This document shows, piece after piece, positions 7,725-17,153 of a stretch of DNA of 64,000 nucleotides. How positions within the stretch are numbered: position 1 is the first letter of the stretch; each line of letters begins with the position of its first letter. The position numbers and the translations under genes are program-made. The notes below the pieces were generated by a model that saw nothing but the letters and a program-made list of their open reading frames with translations, did not search any database and had not been told where the DNA came from. Source of the stretch: Mucilaginibacter geliditolerans (GTDB taxonomy: Bacteria > Bacteroidota > Bacteroidia > Sphingobacteriales > Sphingobacteriaceae); the NCBI RefSeq assembly GCF_014200495.1, contig NZ_JACHBY010000005.1:372001-436000 (forward strand), given 5' to 3'.

Positions 7725-8480
7725 TTAGTCCTTAACGCTCCGCTTTTTCAACTCCTTACTGATCACATCCAGCGCCTTCTTCTTTTTCTGGTCTTTTGCC
7801 TTTTTAGCTTTCAGCGCTTCCTGTTTTTGCAGGTAGGTTTCGGTATGGGTACGAGTATAGTATTTGCAGAACCAGCTTATGGGGCAAACCTCGCATTTGG
7901 GGCTGCGGGCTATGCAAATGTAGCGGCCATGCAGGATAAGCCAGTGGTGTGCAATGCCTAAAGTTTCTACCGGCAGGTATTCTACCAGCTGTTTTTCAAC
8001 TGCTAGTGGGGTTCGGGCATTGGTGGTTAGGCCAATACGGTTAGCTACGCGGAAAACATGGGTATCAACTGCTATGGCCGGCGCTTCAAATATTACAGAT
8101 GCTATTACATTGGCAGTTTTGCGACCAACGCCAGGCATTTGCTGTAGTTCATCAAGCCCTTCGGGTACCTGGCTGTGAAATTTTTCAACCAGCATTTTGG
8201 CCATGCCTACCAGGTGTTTAGCCTTGTTGTTGGGGTAGCTTACGCTGCGGATATAGGTAAAAACTTCTTCGGGAGTTGACGCTGCTAAACTTTCAGGGCT
8301 TGGGAAGCGCTCAAACAGGGCAGGGGTTACCTGGTTTATGCGCTTATCGGTACATTGTGCCGATAGGATAACCGCTATCAGCAGCTGAAACGGATTGCCG
8401 TAATGCAGTTCGGTAACAGCATCGGGCTGATTTTTTGAAAAGTAATCTACAAAATGTTGGTAGCGTTCTTGCTTGAGCAT
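7725..8480 (-). CDS. nth: Endonuclease III
   Basis: This is a DNA glycosylase/AP lyase that removes oxidised pyrimidines in base excision repair. It has 251 residues. The helix-hairpin-helix LQQMPGVGRKTANVI contains catalytic Lys121, and Asp139 lies in AVDTHVFRV. The [4Fe-4S] cluster ligands are Cys189, 196, 199 and 205 with the standard C-x6-C-x2-C-x5-C spacing. A lysine-rich tail of about 40 residues beyond the cluster loop is longer than in E. coli Nth. It stands alone on the minus strand, 12 bases from a family A repeat. Confidence 0.96.
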   Translation of the reverse strand: MLKQERYQHFVDYFSKNQPDAVTELHYGNPFQLLIAVILSAQCTDKRINQVTPALFERFPSPESLAASTPEEVFTYIRSVSYPNNKAKHLVGMAKMLVEKFHSQVPEGLDELQQMPGVGRKTANVIASVIFEAPAIAVDTHVFRVANRIGLTTNARTPLAVEKQLVEYLPVETLGIAHHWLILHGRYICIARSPKCEVCPISWFCKYYTRTHTETYLQKQEALKAKKAKDQKKKKALDVISKELKKRSVKD

Positions 8481-8793
8481 GGTTTTATTTAGAAAAGCCT
8501 AAAAATATAATATTATTGGCAAAGCTTCTGTATTTCTTACCCTCTTTGTCGCTTGCGACAGAAAGGGTGGTAGTCCGCTGGTTAGCGGAAACGACCGGGT
8601 GAGTCGGCTATTGAAGCGCAGAGTTTAACTCATCCTGACTTCTCCGCTAGCCAGCGGATTGTCGCCCCTCTCTTTGCTGCGCAAAAAGAGGGGAAAAGTA
8701 GACCCTCCACAAAAACAGTTAAAAAAAGAAATCCAGGGTGACAAAGTTTTACAACTTATCGCCCTGGATTTTTTGTCTTTACGGGATCTTCGA
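8481..8793. repeat. Gap with family F repeats and a bidirectional terminator
   Basis: No gene is seen. The interval holds several hairpins: CCCTCTTTGTCGC with its complement (8541-8571), TCCGCTGG/CCAGCGGA-type arms about 8577 and 8645, and CCCCTCTCTTT/AAAGAGGGG (8664-8694). Similar blocks with CACCC...GGGTG arms recur at about 19920 and 24288. Confidence 0.6.
8731..8774. terminator. Bidirectional terminator
   Basis: An 8-base stem, ATCCAGGG (8731-8738) and CCCTGGAT (8762-8769), is followed by T residues on the plus strand and preceded by A residues that give T residues on the minus strand. It lies just past the end of the minus-strand small gene at 8794. Confidence 0.7.
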
Positions 8794-8991
8794 TTAACGC
8801 AAACTCTTTGAATAATCAAGAATGTAGTGAATCGTCTGCAATTTTGGTCTCTTTGCTAAAAGGTCCAAATCATTGCGCAGTGAATGATAAAATATCACTT
8901 CGTCCGCTTCTAAATTCTCATGCACATCCGACTCCTTCATCTCAGTTTTGTTAATGACCGCAGTAAATGGATTTGTAAAGGTTTCGCCCAT
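8794..8991 (-). CDS. Small protein of unknown function
   Basis: The 65-residue product is acidic to neutral, with no signal peptide or membrane segment. Residues 25-60 (DEVIFYHSLRNDLDLL onwards) could form helices. I do not recognise it. It lies 100 bases downstream of the ECF sigma factor gene on the same strand and ends at a clear terminator, which supports a real transcript. It could share the sigma factor's transcript or have its own promoter in the AT-rich gap. It does not look like an anti-sigma factor. Confidence 0.55.
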   Translation of the reverse strand: MGETFTNPFTAVINKTEMKESDVHENLEADEVIFYHSLRNDLDLLAKRPKLQTIHYILDYSKSLR

Positions 8992-9091
8992 ATGCTTGTC
9001 TATTGTTTAATACTAACTAAACGCAAGCCCGCATATAATATTTTATTAACTATAAAAAAAATTTCATGAAAATTTCATGAAATTTTCATTG

Positions 9092-9676
9092 TTAATTTTT
9101 TAAGCTCAACTCTTTACTTTGCATCATTTTACGCAGGTTATTAAGCGCGTAACGCATGCGGCCCAAAGCGGTATTAATGCTCACATCGGTTATGTCAGCA
9201 ATCTCTTTAAAACTCAGGTCGCCAAAGTGGCGCATTATCAAAACTTCTTTTTGTTCCGACGGTAAAAGCTGTATCAAAGTTTTAAGGTCCTTGTGTGTCT
9301 GGTCGCGAACCATACGGTCCTCGGTGCTTTCATCATAATTGCCCAGTACTTCAAAAATATCAAAGTCATCGCCATTACTAACCATTGGTGCACGTTTTTC
9401 ACGCCTGAAATGGTCAATAACCAAATTATGCGCAATACGGGTTACCCATGGTAAAAACTTTCCTTCCTCGTTATATTTTCCGGCTTTTAAAGTGTTAATA
9501 ACCTTAATAAAAGTATCCTGGAAAATGTCCTCAGCAAGATATTCGTCTTTAACGAGCAGATAAATTGAAGTGTAAATTTTTGATTGATAGCGGCGTATTA
9601 ATTCAACAAGCCCCGCCTCATCACCCATGATGTATAGATGGATTAGATCCTGATCACTTTTCGATTGAAAATCCAT
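9092..9676 (-). CDS. ECF-type RNA polymerase sigma factor
   Basis: The 194-residue protein has a sigma-70 region 2 (about 20-90: YLAEDIFQDTFIKV, then FLPWVTRIAHNLVIDHFRR) and a region 4 helix-turn-helix (about 130-185: LPSEQKEVLIMRHFGDLSFK, then TALGRMRYALNNLRK). Regions 1 and 3 are absent, as expected for the ECF group. No anti-sigma factor with a membrane segment is adjacent; the only neighbour on the strand is the 65-residue gene downstream. How it is controlled therefore cannot be seen here. Confidence 0.94.
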   Translation of the reverse strand: MDFQSKSDQDLIHLYIMGDEAGLVELIRRYQSKIYTSIYLLVKDEYLAEDIFQDTFIKVINTLKAGKYNEEGKFLPWVTRIAHNLVIDHFRREKRAPMVSNGDDFDIFEVLGNYDESTEDRMVRDQTHKDLKTLIQLLPSEQKEVLIMRHFGDLSFKEIADITDVSINTALGRMRYALNNLRKMMQSKELSLKN

Positions 9677-10107
9677 AGAAAACTGTTACTTTAAACTTAG
9701 TTAAAATTGTAAATTTTTTTTAAAGTAGAGTTCAATCTATAGGGGTTCTCCTTCTTGTTAAGAAATTGTTACATCAAATAAAACAAATTTCGGGGTAAAA
9801 AGCAAATCTTTTTTGTTGAATATATGAATGTTTTGGTCAGTTTGAACGGGGTTTAAGTTCAAAAAGGCGTAATATTTAACACAATTTAACATTTATAATA
9901 AAGCGGTCATAATTAACAACATAATCCTAAACGCATTTGGAAAAGGCTAATATTTTTAGGATTTTTGCGTTTTGATAGCGGTTAATATTTCATAGCTGGA
10001 AAGTTCATAGTTCATGGTTGATAGTTCATAGCCCGAAAGGTTATATAACTGCTATGAACTGTAGCAAATTAAGCGCCATGAACTATCAACCATGAACCAT
10101 GAACTAA
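9677..10107. other. AT-rich gap with a 100-base inverted repeat before uvrA
   Basis: No gene is seen in these 431 bases. The left part is AT-rich and should hold the sigma factor promoter, though I cannot place a clear box. The right part holds family G arms: 10002-10031 and 10078-10105 are inverted copies of AGTTCATGGTTGATAGTTCA-type sequence. The right arm ends 2-3 bases before the uvrA start codon. A related single copy lies at 25378-25407. Confidence 0.7.
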
Positions 10108-13044
10108 ATGAACGAAGCAGAAAAAGATCCGCAACATCATATTATTATAAAGGGCGCCAGGGTTCATAATTTGAAGAACCTGGATGTTGCCATTCCTAAA
10201 AACAAGCTGGTAGTAGTTACCGGCATGTCGGGGTCGGGCAAATCATCACTGGCCTTTGATACGTTGTATGCCGAAGGGCAGCGCCGTTACGTGGAGAGCC
10301 TGTCATCATACGCACGCCAGTTTCTGGGCCGTATGAATAAGCCTGATGTTGATTATATAAAAGGCATAGCCCCGGCTATAGCTATTGAGCAAAAGGTTAT
10401 TACATCAAACCCAAGGTCAACAGTTGGTACATCAACCGAGATATACGACTATCTGAAATTACTTTTCTCGCGCATAGGTAAAACTATATCGCCCATATCA
10501 GGCAACCTGGTAAAAAAAGATTCGGTTACCGATGTGATCAATTTCATCATGGCTTTGCCTAATGAAACCCAGGTAACCATACTTTGCCCGCTATACCCAC
10601 ATAATAACCGCAGTTTGAAAGAAGAACTGGCGGTATTGATGCAGAAGGGCTTTGTGCGTGTAGAGTATCAGCAAAAACTGGCAAGGATTGAAACTTTGCT
10701 GGAGGACATGAGCATTGTTGATGATGGATCGTGGCTGGAAGAAGAGGTAAAAGTTGAAAGCATAAAGCCGAAGGCGAAAGGGAAGAAAAAAGCTGAAGCT
10801 GAAAGTGAGGAAGCTGAGCTTGAAATTGGCGCTTCTCAGTCATCATTAACCGCTCATCACGCGGTGCGTATTGTGATAGACCGTATCATAAAAAACGAAG
10901 AAGATGAAACCATAAGTCGTTTGGGTGACTCGATACAAACCGCGTTTTTTGAGGGTAAGGGTGATTGCTATGTGCGTTACCAGGAACCTGATGCGGATAA
11001 GGAAACCGAACGCTTTTTTTGCGACCGCTTTGAGCTGGACGGGATAAAATTTGAAGAGCCTACACCAAACTTTTTCAGCTTTAATAACCCATATGGCGCT
11101 TGTAAACGTTGCGAGGGTTACGGAAAAGTAATTGGTATTGATGAGGATTTGGTTATCCCCGATAAAAGCAAAAGTATTTATGAGGGCGCTATTGCCCCAT
11201 GGCGTGGCGAAAAAATGCGTGAATGGAATGATCAGTTGGTGCAGCATGCCTTAAAGTTTGATTTTCCTATTCATCGCCAATATAATCAGCTTACCGAAAA
11301 AGAGCAAAAGCTGTTATGGACAGGCAATAAATTCTTCCGCGGACTGGATGCCTTTTTTAAGGAACTGGAAGAACAAACCTTCAAGATACAATATCGTGTT
11401 TTGCTGTCGCGATACAGGGGTAAAACTACCTGTCCGGAGTGTAAGGGCAGTCGTTTAAGACAGGATGCATCCTATGTGAAGATTGATGGCAGATCAATAA
11501 CAGATGTGGTTTTGATGCCGCTGGATAAGGCTTATGAGTTTTTCAACAACATCAAACTAAACGAAACGGATACTAAGGTTGGCAAACGCCTGCTGATGGA
11601 GATCAACAACCGTTTGCTATTTTTGAACGATGTTGGGCTGAGCTATTTAACGCTTAACCGCTTGTCAAACACCTTATCGGGTGGTGAATCACAGCGCATT
11701 AACCTGGCAACATCATTGGGCAGTAGTCTTGTGGGTTCCATTTATGTGCTGGATGAGCCGAGTATAGGCCTGCACCCACGTGATACCCAGCGACTGATAG
11801 GTGTACTGAAATCATTACGTGATGTTGGTAACACCGTATTGGTGGTTGAGCATGAGGAAGAGATCATGAAGGCTGCCGATCATATCATTGATATTGGCCC
11901 CGAAGCAGGTACACATGGTGGTGAGTTGATCTTCACCGGTACTTATGATGAAATTATAAAGGACGATAATAGCCTTACCGGCCGTTATTTGAGCGGTAAG
12001 GAGGAAATAGCCATACCTGCACAACGCCGTAAATGGCACGATTACATAAGCATTAAAGGTGCCAGGGAAAATAACCTGAAACATGTTAATGCTAAGTTTC
12101 CGATGGGGGTGCTCACGGTAGTTACGGGTGTATCGGGCTCGGGTAAAACAAGTTTGGTTAAACGGATACTGGCCCCGGCACTGCAAAAAACACTGGGTAA
12201 TTACTCAGGCGAGCAAACCGGTTCATATGATGCTATTGAGGGCGATTACCAAAAGATAGAACAGGTTGAAATGGTGGATCAAAATCCGATAGGCCGTTCA
12301 TCACGCTCAAACCCGGTTACTTATGTTAAGGCCTGGGACGAGATCCGCAACTTGTACGCCGCTCAGCCAGCATCAAAGGCAGCGGGATTAAAGCCATCGG
12401 CGTTTTCATTTAACGTAGAGGGCGGTCGTTGCGATGTTTGCCAGGGTGAGGGCGAAGTGAAGATTGAGATGCAGTTTATGGCTGATATTTTCCTGACCTG
12501 CGAGACATGTGGCGGCAAGCGCTTTAAACAGCATATACTGGATGTTACCTACCAGGATAAGAATGTATCCGAAGTATTGGAAATGACCATTGATGAAGCT
12601 TTGGAATTTTTCAGAAAAGAGCCGAAGATCATCGCCAAAATAAAGCCTTTGGTTGATGTGGGTTTGGGTTATGTGCATTTGGGGCAATCATCAAATACCC
12701 TATCGGGTGGTGAGGCACAGCGTATTAAGCTGGCATCATTTCTGGTTAAGGGGAATAATACGCATAAAACACTCTTTATTTTTGATGAGCCTACCACCGG
12801 GCTGCATTTTGCCGATATTAAAAAACTGCTGAAATCTTTTGACGCACTGTTGGATCATGGCAATACCATCATTGTTATTGAACATAATATGGATGTGATA
12901 AAATGCGCCGACTGGGTGATTGATATTGGCCCCGAAGGTGGTGATAAAGGCGGCAAGGTTGTATTTGAAGGTTTGCCCGAGGATCTGATAAAAGAGAAAG
13001 ATTCCTACACCGGTAAATTTTTAAAGGAGCGGTTCCATCAATAG
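10108..13044 (+). CDS. uvrA: Excinuclease ABC subunit A
   Basis: UvrA recognises bulky DNA lesions in nucleotide excision repair and loads UvrB. The 978 residues contain two ABC ATPase cassettes (Walker [10 protein letters not shown] at 39-47 and GVSGSGKTS in the second half; signatures [11 protein letters not shown] and [11 protein letters not shown]). Zinc-binding CxxC pairs are CKRCEGYG and CPECKGSR, then CDVCQGEG and CETCGGKR. The protein is about 40 residues longer than usual because of a charged Lys/Glu/Ala-rich insertion at about 205-247. The start was chosen from the family's usual N-terminus; no Shine-Dalgarno is visible because a palindrome abuts the start codon. Confidence 0.97.
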   Translation: MNEAEKDPQHHIIIKGARVHNLKNLDVAIPKNKLVVVTGMSGSGKSSLAFDTLYAEGQRRYVESLSSYARQFLGRMNKPDVDYIKGIAPAIAIEQKVITSNPRSTVGTSTEIYDYLKLLFSRIGKTISPISGNLVKKDSVTDVINFIMALPNETQVTILCPLYPHNNRSLKEELAVLMQKGFVRVEYQQKLARIETLLEDMSIVDDGSWLEEEVKVESIKPKAKGKKKAEAESEEAELEIGASQSSLTAHHAVRIVIDRIIKNEEDETISRLGDSIQTAFFEGKGDCYVRYQEPDADKETERFFCDRFELDGIKFEEPTPNFFSFNNPYGACKRCEGYGKVIGIDEDLVIPDKSKSIYEGAIAPWRGEKMREWNDQLVQHALKFDFPIHRQYNQLTEKEQKLLWTGNKFFRGLDAFFKELEEQTFKIQYRVLLSRYRGKTTCPECKGSRLRQDASYVKIDGRSITDVVLMPLDKAYEFFNNIKLNETDTKVGKRLLMEINNRLLFLNDVGLSYLTLNRLSNTLSGGESQRINLATSLGSSLVGSIYVLDEPSIGLHPRDTQRLIGVLKSLRDVGNTVLVVEHEEEIMKAADHIIDIGPEAGTHGGELIFTGTYDEIIKDDNSLTGRYLSGKEEIAIPAQRRKWHDYISIKGARENNLKHVNAKFPMGVLTVVTGVSGSGKTSLVKRILAPALQKTLGNYSGEQTGSYDAIEGDYQKIEQVEMVDQNPIGRSSRSNPVTYVKAWDEIRNLYAAQPASKAAGLKPSAFSFNVEGGRCDVCQGEGEVKIEMQFMADIFLTCETCGGKRFKQHILDVTYQDKNVSEVLEMTIDEALEFFRKEPKIIAKIKPLVDVGLGYVHLGQSSNTLSGGEAQRIKLASFLVKGNNTHKTLFIFDEPTTGLHFADIKKLLKSFDALLDHGNTIIVIEHNMDVIKCADWVIDIGPEGGDKGGKVVFEGLPEDLIKEKDSYTGKFLKERFHQ

Positions 13045-13056
13045 CATCGCCGATAA

Positions 13057-13275
13057 GTTGTTTGTGAGGACACCACAGGTGTTCGGAAGATGGAAAAAGG
13101 AAGTATTGGCCTTGTGCGATTCCCGCCTTGGGGCGGGGAAGGGTGGGGTTTAACAGCTTATTTGGCGTATAAACCCCTCCCTGCCACTTCACATCCAAAC
13201 GCACCCCTCCCGTGGGGAGGGAATTAAAAACAAAAATGCAATCTTCCAAACACCTGTGTTGAGGACATAAACAAC
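13057..13275. repeat. Family E inverted repeat with nested C-rich hairpins
   Basis: Outer arms of about 35 bases, 13057-13090 and 13241-13275, are imperfect inverted copies containing GTTTGTGAGGACA. Between them are family F-like blocks, including CCCTCCC-TGG-GGAGGG at about 13205. The GTTTGTGAGGACACAAAC core recurs at 46581-46646. No gene is seen in the 13045-13341 interval. Confidence 0.75.
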
Positions 13276-13341
13276 GGGTGAGAGGGCACAAAACAATATT
13301 GATAGGAGTAGCTCTGATTTGTAACAGATAAAAATTAAAAA

Positions 13342-14106
13342 ATGTCTATAACTACCGAAAACGAAAGAATTGGAATGCAGCAGGCAAGTGATGCTGTTGC
13401 AATCACGTTAAAAAAGATGCGTGAGTTTGCCAAACCGGGCATTTCAACAAAGGAACTCGACGAGTACGGCGGCGAATTGCTGGCGCAGATGGGGGCACAT
13501 TCTGCACCTGCGTTAACCTATGATTTCCCCGGGTATACATGTATTAGTATTAATGAGGAAGCTGCGCACGGCATACCATCAGCAGATAAAATCCTAAAAG
13601 AAGGTGATCTGATAAATATTGATGTATCGGCAGAATTAAATGGCTATTGGGCCGACAATGGCGGCTCGTTTGTATTGGGCGAAGATATCCACGGCCATGG
13701 CAGGCTGGTAGAAGCATCGAAAGAGATATTGAGGAAGGCGATCAGCAACATTAAAGGCGGTGTCAGAATATCGGAGATAGGCAGGTTGATCGAGACTGAA
13801 GCCAAAAAAGCAGGCTACACAGTAATAAAAAACCTGACCGGACATGGTATTGGTCGCAGCTTGCACGAAGAACCTCACGAGATAGCTAACTACTGCGATA
13901 GGTATAACACTACGCGTTTCAAAAAGAATTCGGTAGTAGCGATAGAGACATTCATTTCAACACGGTCAACAATTGCCGATACACAAGCCGATGGATGGAC
14001 GCTAAGCGGTAATAAAGGTGGTTTTGTTGCGCAGCATGAGCATACCATTATGGTAACTGGCGGTCAGCCGGTGATATTTACAGCGCAGAACGGCATTTGG
14101 GATTAA
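13342..14106 (+). CDS. map: Type I methionine aminopeptidase
   Basis: This cytoplasmic metalloenzyme removes the initiator methionine from new proteins. The 254 residues include all five metal ligands expected from E. coli Map: Asp94, Asp105, His168 (GHGIGRSLHE), Glu202 (VAIETF) and Glu233 (QHEHTIMV). Length is normal for the bacterial type with no N-terminal extension. Bacteroidota usually carry a map gene in the ribosomal protein cluster, so this may be a second copy; the window does not decide. A strong terminator follows. Confidence 0.93.
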   Translation: MSITTENERIGMQQASDAVAITLKKMREFAKPGISTKELDEYGGELLAQMGAHSAPALTYDFPGYTCISINEEAAHGIPSADKILKEGDLINIDVSAELNGYWADNGGSFVLGEDIHGHGRLVEASKEILRKAISNIKGGVRISEIGRLIETEAKKAGYTVIKNLTGHGIGRSLHEEPHEIANYCDRYNTTRFKKNSVVAIETFISTRSTIADTQADGWTLSGNKGGFVAQHEHTIMVTGGQPVIFTAQNGIWD

Positions 14107-14127
14107 TTATAGCCCAATCATTATAAA

Positions 14128-14164
14128 GAAAAAGCCCTTGTTTACTCCTAACAAGGGCTTTTTC
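14128..14164. terminator. Terminator between convergent genes
   Basis: Perfect 15-base arms, GAAAAAGCCCTTGTT (14128-14142) and its complement (14150-14164), have an A run on one side and a T run on the other. It can therefore serve both map and the convergent minus-strand gene. Confidence 0.9.
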
Positions 14165-14168
14165 TTTT

Positions 14169-14234
14169 GTAGAGACGCAATATTTTTCGTCTCCTGAATA
14201 TTTAAAAGAGAGACGCAAAATATTGCGTCTCTAC
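14169..14234. repeat. Family D palindromic repeat
   Basis: Arms GTAGAGACGCAATATTTTT and its near complement end at GCGTCTCTAC. The same GTAGAGACGCAA unit occurs at 34397-34507. The right end overlaps the 14242 gene's downstream flank. Confidence 0.85.
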
Positions 14235-14241
14235 GGTGTTG

Positions 14242-15153
14242 TTATTTTAAGGTAACGCTGGTTTTGCCCATGGTGTAACCATCAGAATAAAGCATTACGG
14301 TATAAGTTCCTTTTTGGAACGGACCTGGGTTCATCCAGTCAATTACATAAGCATTGCCATCATCTTTAAAGTCGATAGATGTTTTGTAAGTGAATTGCAG
14401 GTTTTGACTGTCAGCTGTAAATGATCCTGAATCGCCTTCAGTTATCAGGTTGCCAGTTGGGTCAAGCACACGGATAAAGATATCATGCATACCTTTTGTT
14501 GCAACTGCGTTGGCGGCAACGGTAAAGCTGATCTTTAATTTTTTAGCCGGGCTTGATCTGCTCACTTCAACCTCTTTGCCGCTGCCCTTTATTTTGTAGG
14601 CTGCCGCCCCGAGCTGTGCCACCTTGAGTGCCGATGCTATCTGCACCTTGGTGCTCAGGTCCTGGTTTTGTTTGGAGAGCGTATCTACCTTATGCGATAC
14701 GGTTGTGAGGTTTGTTTTTAATGTATCCCTTTCGGTAGTTAATGAGGCATTCTGCTTTTGAAGTTCATCAATATCTGCGGTGTATTTGGTTACAAAGTAC
14801 CGCAGTTGTTTAACATCTTCCTGGGCTTTAGCCAATTCTTCTTTAGTTAATTTGCCTTTTGCAAGTTGTGTTCTTAAAACGTGGATCTTCGTTTGTAACG
14901 AATCGTTTTTGGCCTGCATTGCTGCAGATAGTTTAGTTTTACTTGAGTTAACCTGCTCAACCTGTGCTTCAAGACTGTCAAGTTCAACTTTCAGCCGTGA
15001 TTTTTCATCGCTTTGATTAACGATAATCACATCTGATTTATTTTTTTGCATATACAGATATACATCAGTCCCCAGCAACGCCACAACAACAGCAATAAGG
15101 AAATAAATTACGTTTGAATTTTTTTTAGGTGTTTGCTCCGATTGATTTTCCAT
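14242..15153 (-). CDS. Membrane-anchored coiled-coil protein of unknown function
   Basis: The 303-residue protein has a short cytoplasmic N-terminus, one membrane segment (about 15-35: IYFLIAVVVALLGTDVYLYM), a long coiled coil (about 45-175, rich in Leu, Lys, Glu and Gln heptads) and a C-terminal beta-rich domain (about 200-303). The topology implies an inner-membrane anchor with a periplasmic rod and a terminal globular domain. I do not recognise the family. It is a single gene that converges with map. Confidence 0.82.
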   Translation of the reverse strand: MENQSEQTPKKNSNVIYFLIAVVVALLGTDVYLYMQKNKSDVIIVNQSDEKSRLKVELDSLEAQVEQVNSSKTKLSAAMQAKNDSLQTKIHVLRTQLAKGKLTKEELAKAQEDVKQLRYFVTKYTADIDELQKQNASLTTERDTLKTNLTTVSHKVDTLSKQNQDLSTKVQIASALKVAQLGAAAYKIKGSGKEVEVSRSSPAKKLKISFTVAANAVATKGMHDIFIRVLDPTGNLITEGDSGSFTADSQNLQFTYKTSIDFKDDGNAYVIDWMNPGPFQKGTYTVMLYSDGYTMGKTSVTLK

Positions 15154-15500
15154 AAGTTTTTCTTTTTAATTTTAAATTAACATTTAATGTATCTGATAGA
15201 AACCTTTAATAGTACCATAGTGTTTTTTAATTATGCATATTGGTATTCATTTAAGGTAAACTATCTACATAAAATGTTATCAGTTTAAAGCTTTGGTTTA
15301 ATTGTTTTTACCTGATTAATTGTTTAATAATACGTAAAAAATTGAAAAAATGATAATAATCGTAAGTTTAAATTGAATTAGGGAACCGCCTAAAGTAAGC
15401 ACTAATTGATTAAACACAAAATTCTCATATTTATTATCCACGATAATAAAACCGCACTTAAGGGAGTTTTATATCTTTGCAATCGTTAAACACCGGGTTG
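15154..15500. other. AT-rich intergenic region
   Basis: About 350 bases without a gene. It contains the likely promoters of the two divergent flanking genes; the only clear element is the TATCTTTG box at 15472-15479. No repeat was seen. Confidence 0.6.
15472..15479 (+). promoter_or_regulatory. Bacteroidota -7 promoter box (TATCTTTG)
   Basis: This is an exact match to the TAnnTTTG consensus, 21 bases before the ATG at 15501. It overlaps a possible upstream TTG start at 15477 and so argues for the ATG. The -33 element is not obvious. Confidence 0.65.
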
Positions 15501-17057
15501 ATGCAGCTATACAAATACTTTTTACTTTCTATCCTTTCGTTATCTATCCTAACAAAAACCCAGGCACAAACCGATACCCTTTTACGAAATAAAATTGAAC
15601 CCAAGCGCGAATTTCGTGGCGTTTGGATAGCTACAGTTGAAAATATAGACTGGCCCAAAAAGCAATCAACAGCCGATCAGCAAAAGCAACAACTGATTGA
15701 TATTTTAGATGATCACCAGGAAACAGGTATAAACGCGGTGTTTTTCCAGGTGAGACCCGCTGCCGATGCTTTTTATGCAAAAGGTACTGAGCCGTGGTCG
15801 AAATGGCTGATGGGCAGGCAGGGGCAAGCTCCTGATCCAGCATATGACCCGCTTGAATTTGCTATTACTGAAGCACATAAACGTGGGATGGAACTGCATG
15901 CCTGGTTTAACCCATATCGCGCAACAAATGATAACAGGTATTATGAGCTGAGCCCAAACCATATTACCAATTTAAAGCCTGAATGGTTTTTTACCTATGG
16001 CGGCAAAAAAACATTTAACCCGGGGTTGCCTGAGGTAAGGGAATATATTGTCCGCATTATTTTAAATGTGGTTGATAATTATGATATAGACGGCATACAT
16101 ATGGATGATTACTTTTACCCATACCTTATTGACGGGCAAAGTATAAATGATGCTGATGCCTATAATAAATATGGTGCCGCCCGCTTTAGTAATATAAAGG
16201 ATTGGCGCCGCAATAATGTTGATACGCTGATACACATGCTGGGCGATAGCATACACAAACATAAACCGCATGTAAAGTTTGGAGTAGCTCCATTTGGAAT
16301 ATGGGCAAATCAATACCAAAATCCGGAAGGCTCACAAACACACGGCGGATCATCTTATTATGAGAACTATGCTGATGTTCGCAAATGGATGAAGGAAGGT
16401 TGGATTGATTATGTAGTGCCACAGTTATACTGGCCATTAAGCAGTAGGGTTGCTAATTTTGATACTTTAATAAACTGGTGGAGCAATAATACCTATAACC
16501 GCCATTTATATATTGGGCTGGGTGTTTATCGCATTGGTGAACGCTCAAAAGCATCAGCCGCTTATAAAATACCTACAGAATTACCTAATGAGATGAGGCA
16601 CCTGCGTAATAATCCACGGATTGAGGGTACTGTAGTTTTTAGTTCGCACTCGCTCACAGATAATTTGGGGGGCTTTGCCGATTCGCTAAGCACTAATTTT
16701 TATAAGAGCCCGGCCCTACCGCCTTTAATGCTCTGGCTTGACTCCATACCGCCTAATGTGCCACGTAATGTTGTTGCAAAACAAGCAGGGCAGGGTGTGC
16801 TGTTGAACTGGGAAACACCACTTTTAGCCAGGGATAAGGAACCGGTATATGGGTATGTGGTCTATCGTTTTTCGGGTACGGAGAAGATTGATCTGAATAA
16901 TCCCGATCATATTTTGCATATCGAATACGATGCTAATACCGCCTACCAGGATAGCAGTGTACAAAAAGGGGTGACCTATTCATATATAGTAACCGCGATT
17001 GACCGGTTGAAAAATGAAAGTGACCGGTCGCCTACTATTGCGGTGAAAGTGCAGTGA
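15501..17057 (+). CDS. Secreted GHL10-family glycoside hydrolase
   Basis: This 518-residue exported protein belongs to the GHL10/DUF187 (YngK-like) group of TIM-barrel hydrolases. A signal peptide (about 1-22, YFLLSILSLSILTKTQAQ) is followed by EFRGVWIATVENIDWP, the family's opening motif. GIHMDDYFYPY contains the acidic residues expected at the active site, and YVVPQLYWP lies near the barrel end. A fibronectin type III-like domain covers roughly the last 100 residues. The ATG at 15501 was chosen because the signal peptide starts there and a promoter box covers the alternative TTG. Substrates in this group are poorly defined; peptidoglycan or other glycans are possible. Confidence 0.9.
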   Translation: MQLYKYFLLSILSLSILTKTQAQTDTLLRNKIEPKREFRGVWIATVENIDWPKKQSTADQQKQQLIDILDDHQETGINAVFFQVRPAADAFYAKGTEPWSKWLMGRQGQAPDPAYDPLEFAITEAHKRGMELHAWFNPYRATNDNRYYELSPNHITNLKPEWFFTYGGKKTFNPGLPEVREYIVRIILNVVDNYDIDGIHMDDYFYPYLIDGQSINDADAYNKYGAARFSNIKDWRRNNVDTLIHMLGDSIHKHKPHVKFGVAPFGIWANQYQNPEGSQTHGGSSYYENYADVRKWMKEGWIDYVVPQLYWPLSSRVANFDTLINWWSNNTYNRHLYIGLGVYRIGERSKASAAYKIPTELPNEMRHLRNNPRIEGTVVFSSHSLTDNLGGFADSLSTNFYKSPALPPLMLWLDSIPPNVPRNVVAKQAGQGVLLNWETPLLARDKEPVYGYVVYRFSGTEKIDLNNPDHILHIEYDANTAYQDSSVQKGVTYSYIVTAIDRLKNESDRSPTIAVKVQ

Positions 17058-17083
17058 TGATGATTTCGCACGTTTTCCCCACC

Positions 17084-17110
17084 GCGTCATTGCGAGGAAC
17101 GAAGTAATCC
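17084..17110 (+). repeat. Family A single arm
   Basis: GCGTCATTGCGAGGAACGAAG begins the left flank of the composite element at 17154. A matching arm stands at the same place before the copy at 60931. Confidence 0.75.
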
Positions 17111-17153
17111 TTAACTACACAGAGCGGTAATGCCTATAGGTTACATATCATGT

